From: Eutreptiella sp. 'Long Island Sound 2002'
Lineage: Eukaryota > Euglenozoa > Euglenophyceae > Eutreptiales > Eutreptiaceae
NCBI GenBank assembly: GCA_964036045.1
Contig: OZ038379.1
Coordinates: 188,989,885-189,053,884, forward strand
Length of the DNA: 64,000 nucleotides
Direction of reading: 5' to 3'
Shown here: positions 1-10,477 of the stretch, one piece after another
Layout: each line of letters starts with the position of its first letter
Position numbering within the stretch: position 1 is the first letter of the stretch
Program-made: the position numbers and the translations under genes
Notes under the pieces: generated by a model
Told to the model about the DNA's origin: nothing
Seen by the model: only the letters and a program-made list of their open reading frames with translations
Databases searched by the model: none

Positions 1-601
1 GTCTGCCTGAACTCCCTAGAAGCCATATATAAAGTTCCTTAAGAGAACTGACGTCGCGGTTTAGCGAAACGGTAGAAACAAGTCAGCAGGATGCTCTCAA
101 ATCAAGACAAAATTGGAGGAATCTCCACAGGTGAAGCTGGAATGAAGTCCACCGGCAGCAGAATGAAGCTCAAAACTAAGTTTTTGGTTGTGTTCGGAAC
201 ACTACCAGACTACAGGGGGTTCCTGTAGGGAGTAAGCGGCTGCGCAACCTGAGATTTATCTACATTACATCATCTGCTGGTGGTAGAAATTCAGGAATTC
301 CAGTTCCACAGTTCAGATTACCCCTAGTCTGTCCTTGTGGAAGCCTGGCGCTGACCTTACCACACATTACATCACTACACCGGACATACCAGTAGCGTTC
401 TTACGCTCCGGTAATTAACCGAAGGGGCACCACGCAAAATCTGAAGGAATGAGGGGCGAATGATCAAGATTCCCTCACTCATGACACTCTAAAGCAAGTG
501 CTCTCCGCTCCTGGTGTAGCAGATTGAGCACGCAGCTGCAGCTTCGAAGGAGCCAGTTTGGTCCCCTTTGGAAGAAGGGGAAAAGAAGAAACAGACGAGG
601 C
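1..601. other. Non-coding flank left of element E
   Basis: No reading frame here resembles a known protein. A TATA-like stretch (catatataaag) lies near position 26-36. A short segment near 212 (acagggggttcctgtaggg) resembles one in the 3' non-coding part of element A2 near 52960, so this may be the remnant of an older element. Nothing firmer can be said. Confidence 0.4.
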
Positions 602-606
602 AGCGG
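602..606. repeat. Target-site duplication of element E (left)
   Basis: AGCGG directly precedes the left LTR and is repeated exactly after the right LTR at 5802-5806. A 5-bp duplication is typical of Ty3/gypsy-type integration. Confidence 0.9.
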
Positions 607-1357
607 TGTAAGGATCTCCCATGTTGGTCAAGTCAAATAACTTTCTCCCAATGATATTTTGAAAATTTTGAACTCAAAATCCAAAAGTTCCAACTTGCCA
701 ATGACCAAGGATGTCTATTCTTTAGCATGGTACATGGATGGACACCACAAACCTTAATCAAAGTAAATGCACAATGACAAAGGCGAGCAAAGACACTTTC
801 CACACTTGGTCTTGATCCTTGTTGAAGTTCTCTCACATAGAGTATCACATAACATTCGAACAATGAACCTTACATAATGTCATCTTATACTTATCTATGA
901 AATAGATAAGTAAACATACAAACAAGAGCACAACAAATAGACACTCAGTTTTTTACTAATACCAAAGCGACACAATTGAGTACTCTACACCACGAGCAAC
1001 GCTACGCCGACAAAGATTCGTGTGTGTCGGACCTCTAACATGTGTGAACGGCAAAATCAGCCCATCACACCAAACCAAGAGCACCAATCAAATTGTATGG
1101 GTCTAAAACCACAGAAATCCACGATCCCGTAAATTCAGACCCACAGAAATCAGAATTGGAAAAGTAAAACTCAGTAGGCTCACGCCCGATCGCGATTTGT
1201 GTCGCGCCCGCACCAGGCCAGAAAAGGAGTAATTCAGCACCCCTAGGATCTACTGCATCCCACCCCAAAGGGATGTTTTGTGTGTGGGGGGCTTGGATCG
1301 GTCTTGGGACCGATGCCGTGGGGGGTAACCCAAAGGGGGAAAGCCAAACTTATTGCA
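607..1357 (-). repeat. 3' LTR of element E
   Basis: This 751-bp repeat is nearly identical to 5051-5801. On the minus strand it reads TG...CA. It contains a perfect 10-bp hairpin (acttatctat / atagataagt) at about 889-911, next to the 15-nt segment at 882-896 that matches the primer-binding site (see the 5036-5050 entry). Confidence 0.9.
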
Positions 1358-1367
1358 CTCCCCTCCC
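1358..1367 (-). other. Polypurine tract of element E
   Basis: The plus strand reads ctcccctccc immediately inside the left LTR, so the minus strand reads GGGAGGGGAG. This is the expected plus-strand DNA priming site and it fixes the element's orientation. It resembles the tract of element A (GGAGGGGGAG). Confidence 0.75.
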
Positions 1368-3429
1368 AAGACCGAACTTAGGGTGCAACCCTAAGTTTGG
1401 GCTGAAACCAGAACCATATAGGATTGGCTGACCACAAACAGTGATGTGGGGGGGTTATGTGTCCCTTTGTGGGCGTGGTTGTGGGTGTGGTGGGGCGGGT
1501 TCAAGACCGCAGGTGCCTCGGCACCACTTGGGTACCTACAGGGCAGAAATTCAGACAAAAAGACAAAAATTCAGCCATCAGGCAAGCACAAAAGCAAGCA
1601 GTCACAGAATTCAGGACCCCAGGAGTCCAGAGTGACAGAAATTCAGCACTCCAGGCGTCGGGAATACCGGAAAAGCCAAAAATCAGGAATCAGCAACACA
1701 ACCCGCAGGTGTACCCTCCTTACACACCCTCCCAGTGCTACCCCAAGTACGCCTTCACGGCCTTAGGGACCACTGCACCTGAATATATGGGGTGTTATGG
1801 GCCCGCGGAAGCTGAACACCACGTGGCCTTCTCCTGGCGGGATATCTGCCGCAGGTCACACATGGGGGCCCAACTCAACCCTACCTCCATCGCCCTCGTA
1901 GCCGCACTTGACTACCCGTCGGCAACCAAAATGGACGTGGCAGAAAACAGAGCTCGCACAGCAGTACTACCTTCAGTTGCATACCATGGGGGGGGGGGGT
2001 ACCGGCCACAAGACTCACTCTCGGCTCAACGGCACACCAAGCAAGGTTCGGGGGGGGGGGGGTCTTGTTCATCTACACGCTGCATCTCGCCATAGGGCTC
2101 ACCACAGCACATTCCGGCGAGCCCCTTGCCCCGAAGACGGTGGCGTGGGCTGTCTTGGCGGGGGCCTGCTGCGGCGGTACCCAGTGAGGGAAAAAAATAT
2201 TGACCGCGCATCATGGGGGGGGGGGGGTACGGCTCATGGCCGAAGTGCAGTGCGCTCCCTAGCTCCTACAGACAGCTCACGTGGCCCGCACCTGCCCTCC
2301 CGGGCCCTTAGGACCCAAAAGACAACAACTCACATAACCTCATATCTTTTATGGCCGTGAGGATGGGCCATGGCTCTCTCCGGGCTAGTATGGAACTACA
2401 GCCATACAGGTTGGTGTGGATGTGACCAAGCAGAAGAGCGTAGGACACATGCGTGGTCAGGGGGGGAAGGAAAACACCAAACCAGACAAGCTCAATGCAC
2501 ACCCAAGACTTGATTTGTTTGTGTGCCGGCGGCTCCACATCACATCACGGCCGTAGTGCAGCGGATCCCCTGACCCTGTTCTACAGACAGGTCACGTGTA
2601 GGAGGGGTGAATGACCACCTGTAACCGGCATATACCGCACGTCAGGTGCCTGTAGATCGGCTTCAACGGGGGGACACCAAGAATGGTCCATCTAGCACCG
2701 GTCCCCGTAGAAATGGAGGTTGTGGGCGTTCCCCGAACGCGCCGTGCAGTCACCAAGCCCCGTGCTCGGTGTTGGACATATGCAGAGAAGGCAAAGAGGA
2801 AGAGGGCCATCAAGCTTAAATGACTTCTCACAAGAACACTTGTATGTGAGTATGTGTGTGTGTTTGTGCTGAGGGAAGAGTAGAGTCCATGAAAAGTCAA
2901 GTCGCGCCAGTAAATCAATGAAGACCAACTTAAGTGTGGCATCCCACATCCCAAGAGGATGGGCCCTACCTGCCAAAGATAGGGGGAAAAAATAGTGACA
3001 AACAGGAGGTCTCGCGAGACTTGGAGGCAATTGGGAAGGGTTAGGTCCAAACACATACCACACTCCCACATGTACATACAAGGCTTCAACCAAGGTGTCA
3101 TCATCTAATAGACAGTCCTTGTTGATACAAAAAAACCTCTCCTTGAGCATGTAGTAGGTTGAGGAAAAAATCACAAAGAGTGTATGCGGTGAGTAGGTTG
3201 GGCAAGGAGAAAGCATGTGAAATTAACACAAAAATCGCCATTCAAGGGTCATTCACATTCTTTCAAACCTCACGACTATTCTCATCGCGAACGGCATCCT
3301 CAAAATAGGGGCAATGGATACCTTGATATGTTAATTTGGTCACTATGGCCCTAATATTGATCAAAAAGTGCCAAAACGTGACCAAAACAATCATTAAAAA
3401 AATGGGTCAATGCACTCATATGAATTAGA
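1368..3429. other. Internal region of E without genes; G-runs
   Basis: No credible coding region. Three uninterrupted runs of 12-13 G occur at 1988-1999, 2050-2062 and 2215-2227; the first and third are preceded by CAT and followed by TAC. Open frames across the G-runs look like chance frames: the proteins are low-complexity and have no recognisable domain. Confidence 0.6.
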
Positions 3430-3794
3430 ACCATGTGCATAGTTGTGTCAAGCACATTCGAAATAGGGTGCATGATCCCTTTTCCAATTCTTTTGGGCTG
3501 GGTGCACCACTCCAAAAAAGATTGGGGGGTGTGGCATATCAATACATGTTGATATTGGCCAAAAATGTCAAAAATGGCCAAAACAAAGCCTCAAAATATG
3601 TACAATGGAGTTCGAAATAAATTGGAAATCATGCATATTCGAGTGGGGCATATTCGAAATAGGGTGTATGCCACTTCGTCGAATTTATTTGGGCTTGGTT
3701 TCCCAACCCAAAATAATTTGGGGGGAGTGACACGTGAGGAAATGCTAAAAATGGCCAAAAATGTCAAAAATGGCCAAAACAAATCCCAAAGATA

Positions 3795-3850
3795 TATATC
3801 TATATGTATATGTATATATATATATGGTACATATATATACATACATATGT
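3795..3850. repeat. AT-rich TA microsatellite
   Basis: Alternating TA/TATG sequence within the tandem array; low complexity. Confidence 0.85.
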
Positions 3851-4180
3851 ACCATTGAGTTCGAAATAAATTCGAAATCATGCATATTCGAGTGGGGCAT
3901 ATTCGAAATAGGGTGTGTGCCCCTTTGTCGAATTTATTTGGGCTTAGTTTTCCAACCCAAAATAATTTGGGGGAAGTGACACGTGAAGAAGTGTCAAAAA
4001 GGGCCAAATATGTCAAAAATGACCAAAACAAAGCCCAAAAAAGTATGCAATAAAATTCGAAAAAAATTCAAACTCAAACACCTTTGAGTCAAGTGACTCT
4101 CAAATAGGGTGGGTGTACACACCTCATAATTATTCAAAGTCTACACAACTTGTTGTGTGACTTGGGGGTACACAAACAAT

Positions 4181-4740
4181 GTGCACACATGCAAAATGGC
4201 CAAAAAGGCAAAAATAGGCCAACAAAAAGCATAAAAATGTGTGCAATAGAGGTCGAAATAAATTCGAACTCATGCAAATTCGAGTCGAGCGACCTCGAAA
4301 TAGGGTGTGGGTGTTGGAAAATAATTTTTTCGAACTCAACAACCACACCTGTAGCACTTGGGGGAACATGCATAATGTGCACACATGCAAAATGGCCAAA
4401 AAGGCAAAAATAGGCCAACAAAAAGCATAAAAATGTGTGCAATAGAGGTCGAAATAAATTCGAACTCATGCAAATTCGAGTCGAGCGACCTCGAAATAGG
4501 GTGTGGGTGTTGGAAAATAATTTTTTCGAACTCAACAACCTCACCTGCAGCACTTGGGGGAACATGCATAATGTGCACACATGCAAAATGGCCAAAAAGG
4601 CAAAAATAGGCCAACAAAAAGCATAAAAGTGTGTGCAATAGAGGTCGAAATAAATTCGAACTCATGCAAATTCGAGTCGAGCGACCTCGAAATAGGGTGT
4701 GGGTTCAAGAAATTTTTTTTTCGAATTAAATAGGTCGCCC
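4181..4740. repeat. 196-bp tandem repeat, about 2.8 copies
   Basis: The anchor gtgcacacatgcaaaatgg starts at 4181, 4377 and 4573, giving two complete 196-bp units and a third that diverges near 4710. The first two copies differ at only a few positions. Confidence 0.9.
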
Positions 4741-5035
4741 ACAATGGGTTGGGGGAAGTGCAAGAAATGGCCAAGTGGAGTATTAACCTTCACCACACCA
4801 ATGTAGTCTTGGCAAAGAGCATGAGGTCGTCATAGAGGTCAAAAAAATTTCGAACCCATGTAAATTCGAGTCGAGTGACCTTCAAATAGGCTGTTGGTGA
4901 CCTTCAAGAATTTTTTCGAATTAAATATTTTGCCAAGAATGGATTGGGGGAAGTGCAAGAAGGAGTGATAACCTTCACCAAACAAATGTTGTCTTGGCAA
5001 AGAGCAAGAAGTCGATTCCATCCATCTCAACCATA

Positions 5036-5050
5036 AGATAAGTATAAGAT
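5036..5050 (-). other. Candidate self-priming primer-binding site of E
   Basis: Directly inside the 5' LTR, the minus strand reads ATCTTATACTTATCT instead of the TGG... that pairs with a tRNA 3' end. The exact 15-nt reverse complement (AGATAAGTATAAGAT) lies inside each LTR on the same RNA strand (plus coordinates 882-896 and 5326-5340). The transcript could therefore pair with itself, as in the Tf1/sushi group, where the 5' end of the mRNA primes reverse transcription. The pairing is visible in the sequence; self-priming is inferred. Confidence 0.6.
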
Positions 5051-5801
5051 TGTAAGGATCTCCCATGTTGGTCAAGTGAAATAACTTTCTCCCAATGATA
5101 TTTTGAAAATTTTGAACTCAAAATCCAAAAGTTCCAACTTGCCAATGACCAAGGATGTCTATTCTTTAGCATGGTACATGGATGGACACCACAAACCTCA
5201 ATCAAAGTAAATGCACAATGACAAAGGCGAGCAAAGACACTTTCCACACTTGGTCTTGATCCTTGTTGAAGTTCTCTCACATAGAGTATCACATAACATT
5301 CGAACAATGAACCTTACATAATGTCATCTTATACTTATCTATGAAATAGATAAGTAAACATACAAACAAGAGCACAACAAATAGACACTCAGTTTTTTAC
5401 TAATACCAAAGCGACACAATTGAGTACTCTACACCACGAGCAACGCTACGGCGACAAAGATTCGTGTGTGTCGGACCTCTAACATGTGTGAACGGCAAAA
5501 TCAGCCCGTCACACCAAACTAAGGGCACCAATCAAATTGTATGGGTCTAAAACCACAGAAATCCACGATCCCGTAAATTCAGACCCACAGAAATCAGAAT
5601 TGGAAGATTAAAACTCAGTAGGCTCACGCCCGATCGCGATTTGTGTCGCGCGTGCACCAGGCCAGAAAAGGAGTAATTCAGCACCCCTAGGATCTACTGC
5701 ATCCCACCCCAAAGGGATGTTGTGTGTGCGGGGGGCTTGGATCGGTCTTGGGACCGATGCCGTGGGGGGTAACCCAAAGGGAGAAAGCCAACCCTATTGC
5801 A
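5051..5801 (-). repeat. 5' LTR of element E
   Basis: Same length (751 bp) as 607-1357. It is followed at 5802-5806 by AGCGG, the second copy of the target duplication. Confidence 0.9.
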
Positions 5802-5806
5802 AGCGG
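5802..5806. repeat. Target-site duplication of element E (right)
   Basis: AGCGG, identical to 602-606. Confidence 0.9.
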
Positions 5807-5948
5807 AGCGACCGCGCCACGAAGTCACGGCGACTTTTTACGAGGCCTCCGCAGCCAATGCCTGGGACCGCAGGGGTAACCATTCAGGCGAGGGTGTTTA
5901 GGTGCTGGATAGGCCATGCTCGAGATATTGGTGGAGTGAGCATTTTTA

Positions 5949-6010
5949 GGGGTTCGACCTACGACCCCTAGCTCAGGAGGTAGCATGCCTATCCACTGTA
6001 CTGACGAAGG
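5949..6010 (-). repeat. tRNA-derived segment (SINE-like)
   Basis: Read on the minus strand, the D-arm-like CAGTGGATAG is followed about 40 nt later by the B-box-like AGGTCGAACCCC. This order and spacing match a tRNA gene, but the anticodon stem does not pair. I read it as a decayed tRNA-derived sequence, perhaps a SINE head, and not a working tRNA gene. Confidence 0.35.
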
Positions 6011-6262
6011 TCTTCGTACAATCCGGTGTTCGGCGGTACAAAAACCGTCTTAGGCTGACCGCTCAATACATGTACATGACGGAAAAATGTAAATAAAACC
6101 TGAATGAACTCTGCCGTCAGGAGACGCAAATAAATATGTAAAACCACCTATACCGGCCCCCAAGGGACAGCCCTATGGCGCTGCTGCAGCCCCGGATGCA
6201 GGCGGTGGACGGGCGGGCCGGTGCCACACGCAATGGACATCCCTGAGACAAAGTGGAAGAGT

Positions 6263-6337
6263 GACCCTACTGGGGTTCGAACCAACGACCCGGGTCCGTT
6301 GACGAAGGCATTTACCAACTAGAATAGCACCGGCCAT
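6263..6337 (-). repeat. tRNA-derived segment (SINE-like)
   Basis: On the minus strand TATTCTAGTTGGT (A-box-like) is followed by GGTTCGAACCCC (a good B box) at normal tRNA spacing. The acceptor strands do not pair, so this is probably a tRNA-derived repeat and not a functional tRNA gene. Confidence 0.4.
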
Positions 6338-6898
6338 GCCAGTATTGCACAGTCAAACTTTAACAACCGGCTTCGGACTTACCGGAGATCAGGCATCAGG
6401 CATTCGTAAATGCTCTGTGCTTCCCTCACGAAAAAGTGGAGTTTGCGGAGTACGTCAGGTACACCGAGAATGGAATCTATGTGACAGGCAACCGTGCCCG
6501 AAGGGAGCAGTGTTGATGTACCGGATATGACGAACACCCCAATCCCCTCCACTGACGAAGCCGCAGGGTCAGAAGTGCACATCTATCGACCGACCGTTCC
6601 GGGTCTCCAACCTACGAACACGGGCCGGGAACCAACTGCACTGCCCAACTTGACTGACGAGCTGTATACCGATAAATGGCGAACGAAGTTAAAACCTCTC
6701 ATCTGTTACCGGATTGGTAGATGAAACCTCCAACTTCTAGTAATCAGCTCAGATCTTCGCCTGTCCGGCTCGAACTGGACTTTTAAGGGCCAGGACAGTT
6801 AGTGCACCTTCGCCGACAACACATGGCGGCTTCAGTCGCACAAGTCCAATGTAGGCCGATTTTCTCACTCATGTGGCCAAAGTCATCGCTGGCTCAGC

Positions 6899-6940
6899 TA
6901 GCACTACACAATCCCCATATATGTGTCTTGTGTAGTGCTA
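6899..6940. repeat. 13-bp perfect inverted repeat
   Basis: TAGCACTACACAA and its exact reverse complement are separated by a 16-nt spacer. No function can be assigned; it could be the end of an old element or a hairpin in a transcript. Confidence 0.85.
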
Positions 6941-7037
6941 TTGCTTCGCCATCTCTTCTTTCCTCCTCACCTATTCGGGTAAATCCGACGTTCACCAGTA
7001 ACACCTCAGAATTGAACCTGAAAATACGCAAAACCCC

Positions 7038-7570
7038 TGTAAGTGCGGCTAACCCCCATCTGCTCAGATTTTCACAGATCTGCCCCAGATTGACTACATT
7101 TTGGTCATTTTCTCTGCTTCGGCGGAATCGCCGCCTCGCAGCTCAGTCTCAGGATCAGACCTATATATTTCTGATATGCCGGATCTGATTCCGCGGTCCA
7201 TTCATCGTAAATCCGCCGCGTTCCGATCATTTACCTGGAATCGCCAATTGCCGCTGATGCGCGCCCGAAGCCAAATCAGCCAAATATTTTTTCACAATCG
7301 GATTTATATAAATCTTTTCAGACAGATATGGACACTCAGATGTACTTAGGATAATCCGCATCAATTTTCTTCATAGACTGGGATTTTTTGCCGGATAACA
7401 ATCAGCATGGATCTTGCTTCCGTTGTTGCTGCTCTCGCCTCCGTTGGTGTCCGTGTATCCGGTTCTGCCCCCAACAGCAGCGTTCAGGTCGACTCCTCGC
7501 GTGCCTGCCCCACTGGTCTTGCCGGCCCCGAGCCCTCCGGCACCATCAACGACCCAGGGCAGCACTTTCA
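7038..7570 (+). repeat. 5' LTR of element A1
   Basis: 533 bp, TG...CA ends, about 6 differences from 17476-18008. The start codon and first 54-55 codons of gag lie inside it. Confidence 0.95.
7304..7312 (+). promoter_or_regulatory. TATA-like box in A1 LTR
   Basis: TTATATAAA lies about 95 bp before the gag ATG and is repeated in the 3' LTR of A1. In the A2 LTRs the same place reads ttatttaaat. Its role as the promoter is inferred from position only. Confidence 0.4.
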
Positions 7571-10442
7571 TGGTAGCAGAGGCTACCCGAATGTTGCTTC
7601 ACAGCCCTTCAGTCCACAGCCCGCTCCCCAGTACGGCCCCGTAGACCCCGCCGCTTCTGGAGAAGTAACGATTACTCTGCCATGGTGCTGCGCGAACGAG
7701 GCCTTCAGAGGAATGCCTTGCGCAAGCCCAAGCTGCCCAAGAAGGGCGCACATCAGCAGCTGTGGAGACCCAGATTACCATTATGATCCCAGTCGAAATT
7801 GGCCATCGAGCAGCTGGAATCCGCCAGCCTACGACGATGGCAACGCTCCGGTGGACCTTACGGAGCTGGCAGGTACCAACACTCCTTACCAATGTCCAAC
7901 ATTTGAGACCATCGACGCCGATCTGAACGACATTGAGATGGGTGGTCCAGGTGAGGTACCTAGCTATAATCGACCAGCCTCTTGGGCACAATGGGACGAC
8001 CATTTGTCTCCAGAAGTGACCCGTAACCTTGAGGCCCTTGAGGCCCTTTGTCTCTTAGCCTCGTCTAAGCTGATCGAACAAGAAAGAATCGCCTCTGATT
8101 TTTTAACGGAATATTTTTTCCTCCTTCAGGACGAAATTAATACCAGGATGTGGTGGCGTTCTCAAGAAGATGACACTTTTGCCATTTTTTTGCAGATCTG
8201 GAAGGCAAGCCCCTTCCCGAAGGAGAAGGGCACGGCACCTGTTCCCGGGCCCTCCGCCCCTCATCCCCCTGTTTCCATCCGCGACGATCTAGCCGCCGCG
8301 GTTGAGGAAGGAATTTTAGAGGCAGCCAGGCAGGCAAGCCTGGAAATCAGGGCTGAAGGAGCTCCCCAAGTGGACTCCTGGCTGCGGACCACCGAGATCA
8401 GCGGTCCGACAGCCTGCTCAGGCCCTTCAGGACACGGTATGTATTGTCCTGCCGACTGCTCCTGCAGATTCCAGCGAGACTCTGAGCTCCAATTGCTCAA
8501 AGATCAAATGCACCTCATCATTGAAACGCTGGGAATAAAAAATCTTTTCAAGACGCACATGCGGTCTGAGGGCGCCTCATCGGTGGAACAAGCAACAGAG
8601 CCGTCGGAGGAGGCGACAGAAATTTTTTCAATTGCTCCTTTGGTGGACTCCAGGACCACCGATGCAAGGATCAGCAGGACCAAGCTAAAGGAAAGGGTTA
8701 AAATCTCTCGTTCTGAGAGTAGGACGGCGAAGGCTAGGACAGAGGCTCAGAATGCCAAGCGAACTGCCTCCCGTACTGCCCCTCCTGCTGCTGATTCCAA
8801 TACCTTAGCCCAGCTGTTGCTCGCCCAGACCCTCGCCGGAGCTGGTGTGGCGAATGATGCCGCCAAGGTGTCTGCCATTACGGCCGGTGTTGGGCTGGAT
8901 TAGCTTCTTAATCCTACTTCATTGCGACTTCGTCAGGTTGCCAAGCAACCGAAGTATAATGGGAACCCCCGACGTTGGCCTCAGTTCCAACGGGAATTTA
9001 AACTGTGGGTTAAGACTCAAAAACTCCAAGATGATCAGTTCCTGATGGCCCTCTTGGATTGCCTTGAGGGAGCGCCGGCCAACACTTGGCTCAGGACTTG
9101 GAGTGATCGCGAGGATACAAGTTCCCCCCTTACCTTTGATGCGGTGTGGGAACAGTTGGAGGTACGTGGATCCCGGCTGCCAGAGGACCATTACCACCAA
9201 ATGTTGAAGAATTTTCCTTCATTCTCGCGATTAATCTTGCACGAAGTGCAAGACAAAAAACAGCGCTTCTGGAATTTAGTGGAAGAAGCTGAACATTCAG
9301 GCGAAAAATTTTCTAGTGCCGAGCTGAAAAATCTGATTTTTGACAAGATCCCCTCAGAAACTGCCGCCACCCTTCGGAACAAACAGTCCGAAGAAAAGGT
9401 CAAGACCTGGTGGGCGGAGGTGGAAGGCTTCGATGCCTCTGCCAACAGGTTTACCGTCAGGGAGGCACTTCAAAAGTGCTACCCCACGTCCTTCTCCAAG
9501 GTGAAATTCACTGAGGAGACGTGGAAAATCAAATTTCATGAACACGAGGATCGGGACTTGTTTGTCCAAGTCCTCAACAGGGGAGTAAGCTTCCATGGCC
9601 ATCGCCTGAAGGCCAAGAACTGGGTGTTTTCGTTCACCCCGAAGGAACTCTGGGAGGAGGTTGAGCGGCTTGCCGACGCCGCCAACCAGAATTTCCATGA
9701 GGGTCTGGGGGGAAACAAGAATACCCAGCAAAACACCCAAGATGGGGCCCAAAAGGGCAACAAAAAGGTGAATGACACCCGGAATGTTCAGCAGCACTGT
9801 AGCATCTGCCTTCTTTTAGGTTCTACGAACCGAGCTAAGACGCATTCTACTGATAATCACGGATGGTCTCCTTACGATCACAAGGTGATTGGTGAAAATA
9901 TCAGTAATTCGCAGAATTCAGACAGGAATGACAGACAGGTGCATGGTGGAAAGGCTGGAAAAGGGAATCCGACCCCCTCCGGTGGAAACAAAAATCCTGG
10001 AGGCCCTGGCGGTTCCCAAGGCACAGGAAATCGGACTCCATCCGGCTCCGGTGGGCAGCCGAACGGCCAGAAAAATCCCAATAGCAACTCCGGAGGCGGA
10101 AATCGAAATCCAGGCCAAACCCCTCAATCCGGTACAAACAAGGGAAATGCTCCAGGATTCCAGGGTAAAGGTAAGGGAAATCCTTCGGGAACCCCTTTCT
10201 CTGGTAAAGGCAGAGGGCGTGGCGAAGGTGGAGGTCCATCATCCGGCGGCCGTGGCCGTGGACGTGGAAAGGGCAACCATCGTGTGGATCAGGTCTCAGG
10301 TGCAGATCAGGTGTCCGATGCGGATCGAGATTACGTTGAAAATGCCTTGAATCCAGCAGATGATCCGTTCCAGGATGAGTGGGTAGACGAATCAGGGTGT
10401 GTCCACAATGTTAACGCAGCTACTGGAGGTCAGAACGCCTAG
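7407..10442 (+). pseudogene. gag: Gag polyprotein of element A1 (one nonsense codon)
   Basis: Structural protein that would form the virus-like particle and bind the element RNA. The frame spans 1,011 codons and equals the A2 gag in length. It is broken only by TAG at 8901-8903, where A2 has serine. The start chosen is ATG at 7407 inside the LTR, because the frame is conserved between A1 and A2 from there and no other in-frame Met occurs for about 100 codons. The middle part (after 8922) is the Gag core, shared with element B. At about codon 798 a CX2CX11HX4H cluster replaces the usual CCHC zinc knuckle; B has the same spacing. A Gly/Asn/Lys/Arg-rich tail follows, likely RNA-binding. The frame ends at UAG, after which pol continues in the same frame. 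Confidence 0.85.
7571..7587 (+). other. Primer-binding site of A1 (initiator Met tRNA type)
   Basis: TGGTAGCAGAGG directly follows the 5' LTR. It is the exact complement of the last 12 nt of vertebrate-type initiator tRNA-Met including CCA, as far as I recall that sequence. The site is itself a small inverted repeat (GGTAGC-AGAG-GCTACC) and, unusually, lies within the gag reading frame. Confidence 0.8.
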
Positions 10443-10477
10443 GGGAGCCACGAAAATCGCCCCTCCCGAGGCGATTT
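10440..10477 (+). promoter_or_regulatory. Candidate UAG readthrough signal between gag and pol (A1)
   Basis: gag ends with UAG followed by GGG AGC, and the same frame stays open for the 41 codons up to the conserved pol start. Twelve to 13 nt past the stop, AAATCGCC and GGCGATTT can form an 8-bp stem around an 8-nt loop. The loop contains CTCCC, which could also pair with GGGAG just after the stop (a pseudoknot-like arrangement). A2 keeps the stop, the stem, the CTCCC and the open frame. Confidence 0.65.

Larger units (their letters stand above)
3430..4960. repeat. Degenerate tandem repeat array inside E
   Basis: A unit containing the motifs ttcgaaataaattcgaa, catgcaaattcgagt and a nearby 'aatggccaaaa' block recurs throughout. 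Spacing is about 240 bp in the left part (for example around 3617 and 3858) and exactly 196 bp in the right part. The left units are diverged and the right ones nearly identical, which suggests recent local duplication. Confidence 0.8.
607..5801 (-). mobile_element. Element E: non-autonomous LTR retrotransposon
   Basis: Two 751-bp direct repeats beginning TGTAAGG and ending ATTGCA (plus strand) flank 3.7 kb of sequence with no Gag or Pol reading frame. A perfect 5-bp target duplication AGCGG brackets the whole unit. The orientation is set by a purine-rich tract next to the left LTR (GGGAGGGGAG on the minus strand), which makes the left LTR the 3' one. The two LTRs differ at roughly 15 positions by eye. 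The lack of coding capacity suggests that it depends on proteins from another element (a LARD-like unit). Its partner is not identifiable in the window; its LTR does not resemble those of A or C. Confidence 0.88.
5807..7037. other. Non-coding region between elements E and A1
   Basis: No convincing gene; the short open frames have no recognisable domains. It holds two tRNA-derived segments on the minus strand and one strong inverted repeat, listed separately. Confidence 0.5.

Noticed and set aside
1441-2360. Possible genes in overlapping plus-strand frames near the G-runs
   Set aside because: Low-complexity translations in all frames, no domain, and frames that cross homopolymers; no sign of coding.
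3430-4960. CRISPR array
   Set aside because: Units are long tandem repeats of about 196-240 bp without short direct repeats and unique spacers, and the genome is eukaryotic.
5949-6337. Functional tRNA genes
   Set aside because: A and B boxes are recognisable but the acceptor and anticodon stems do not pair.
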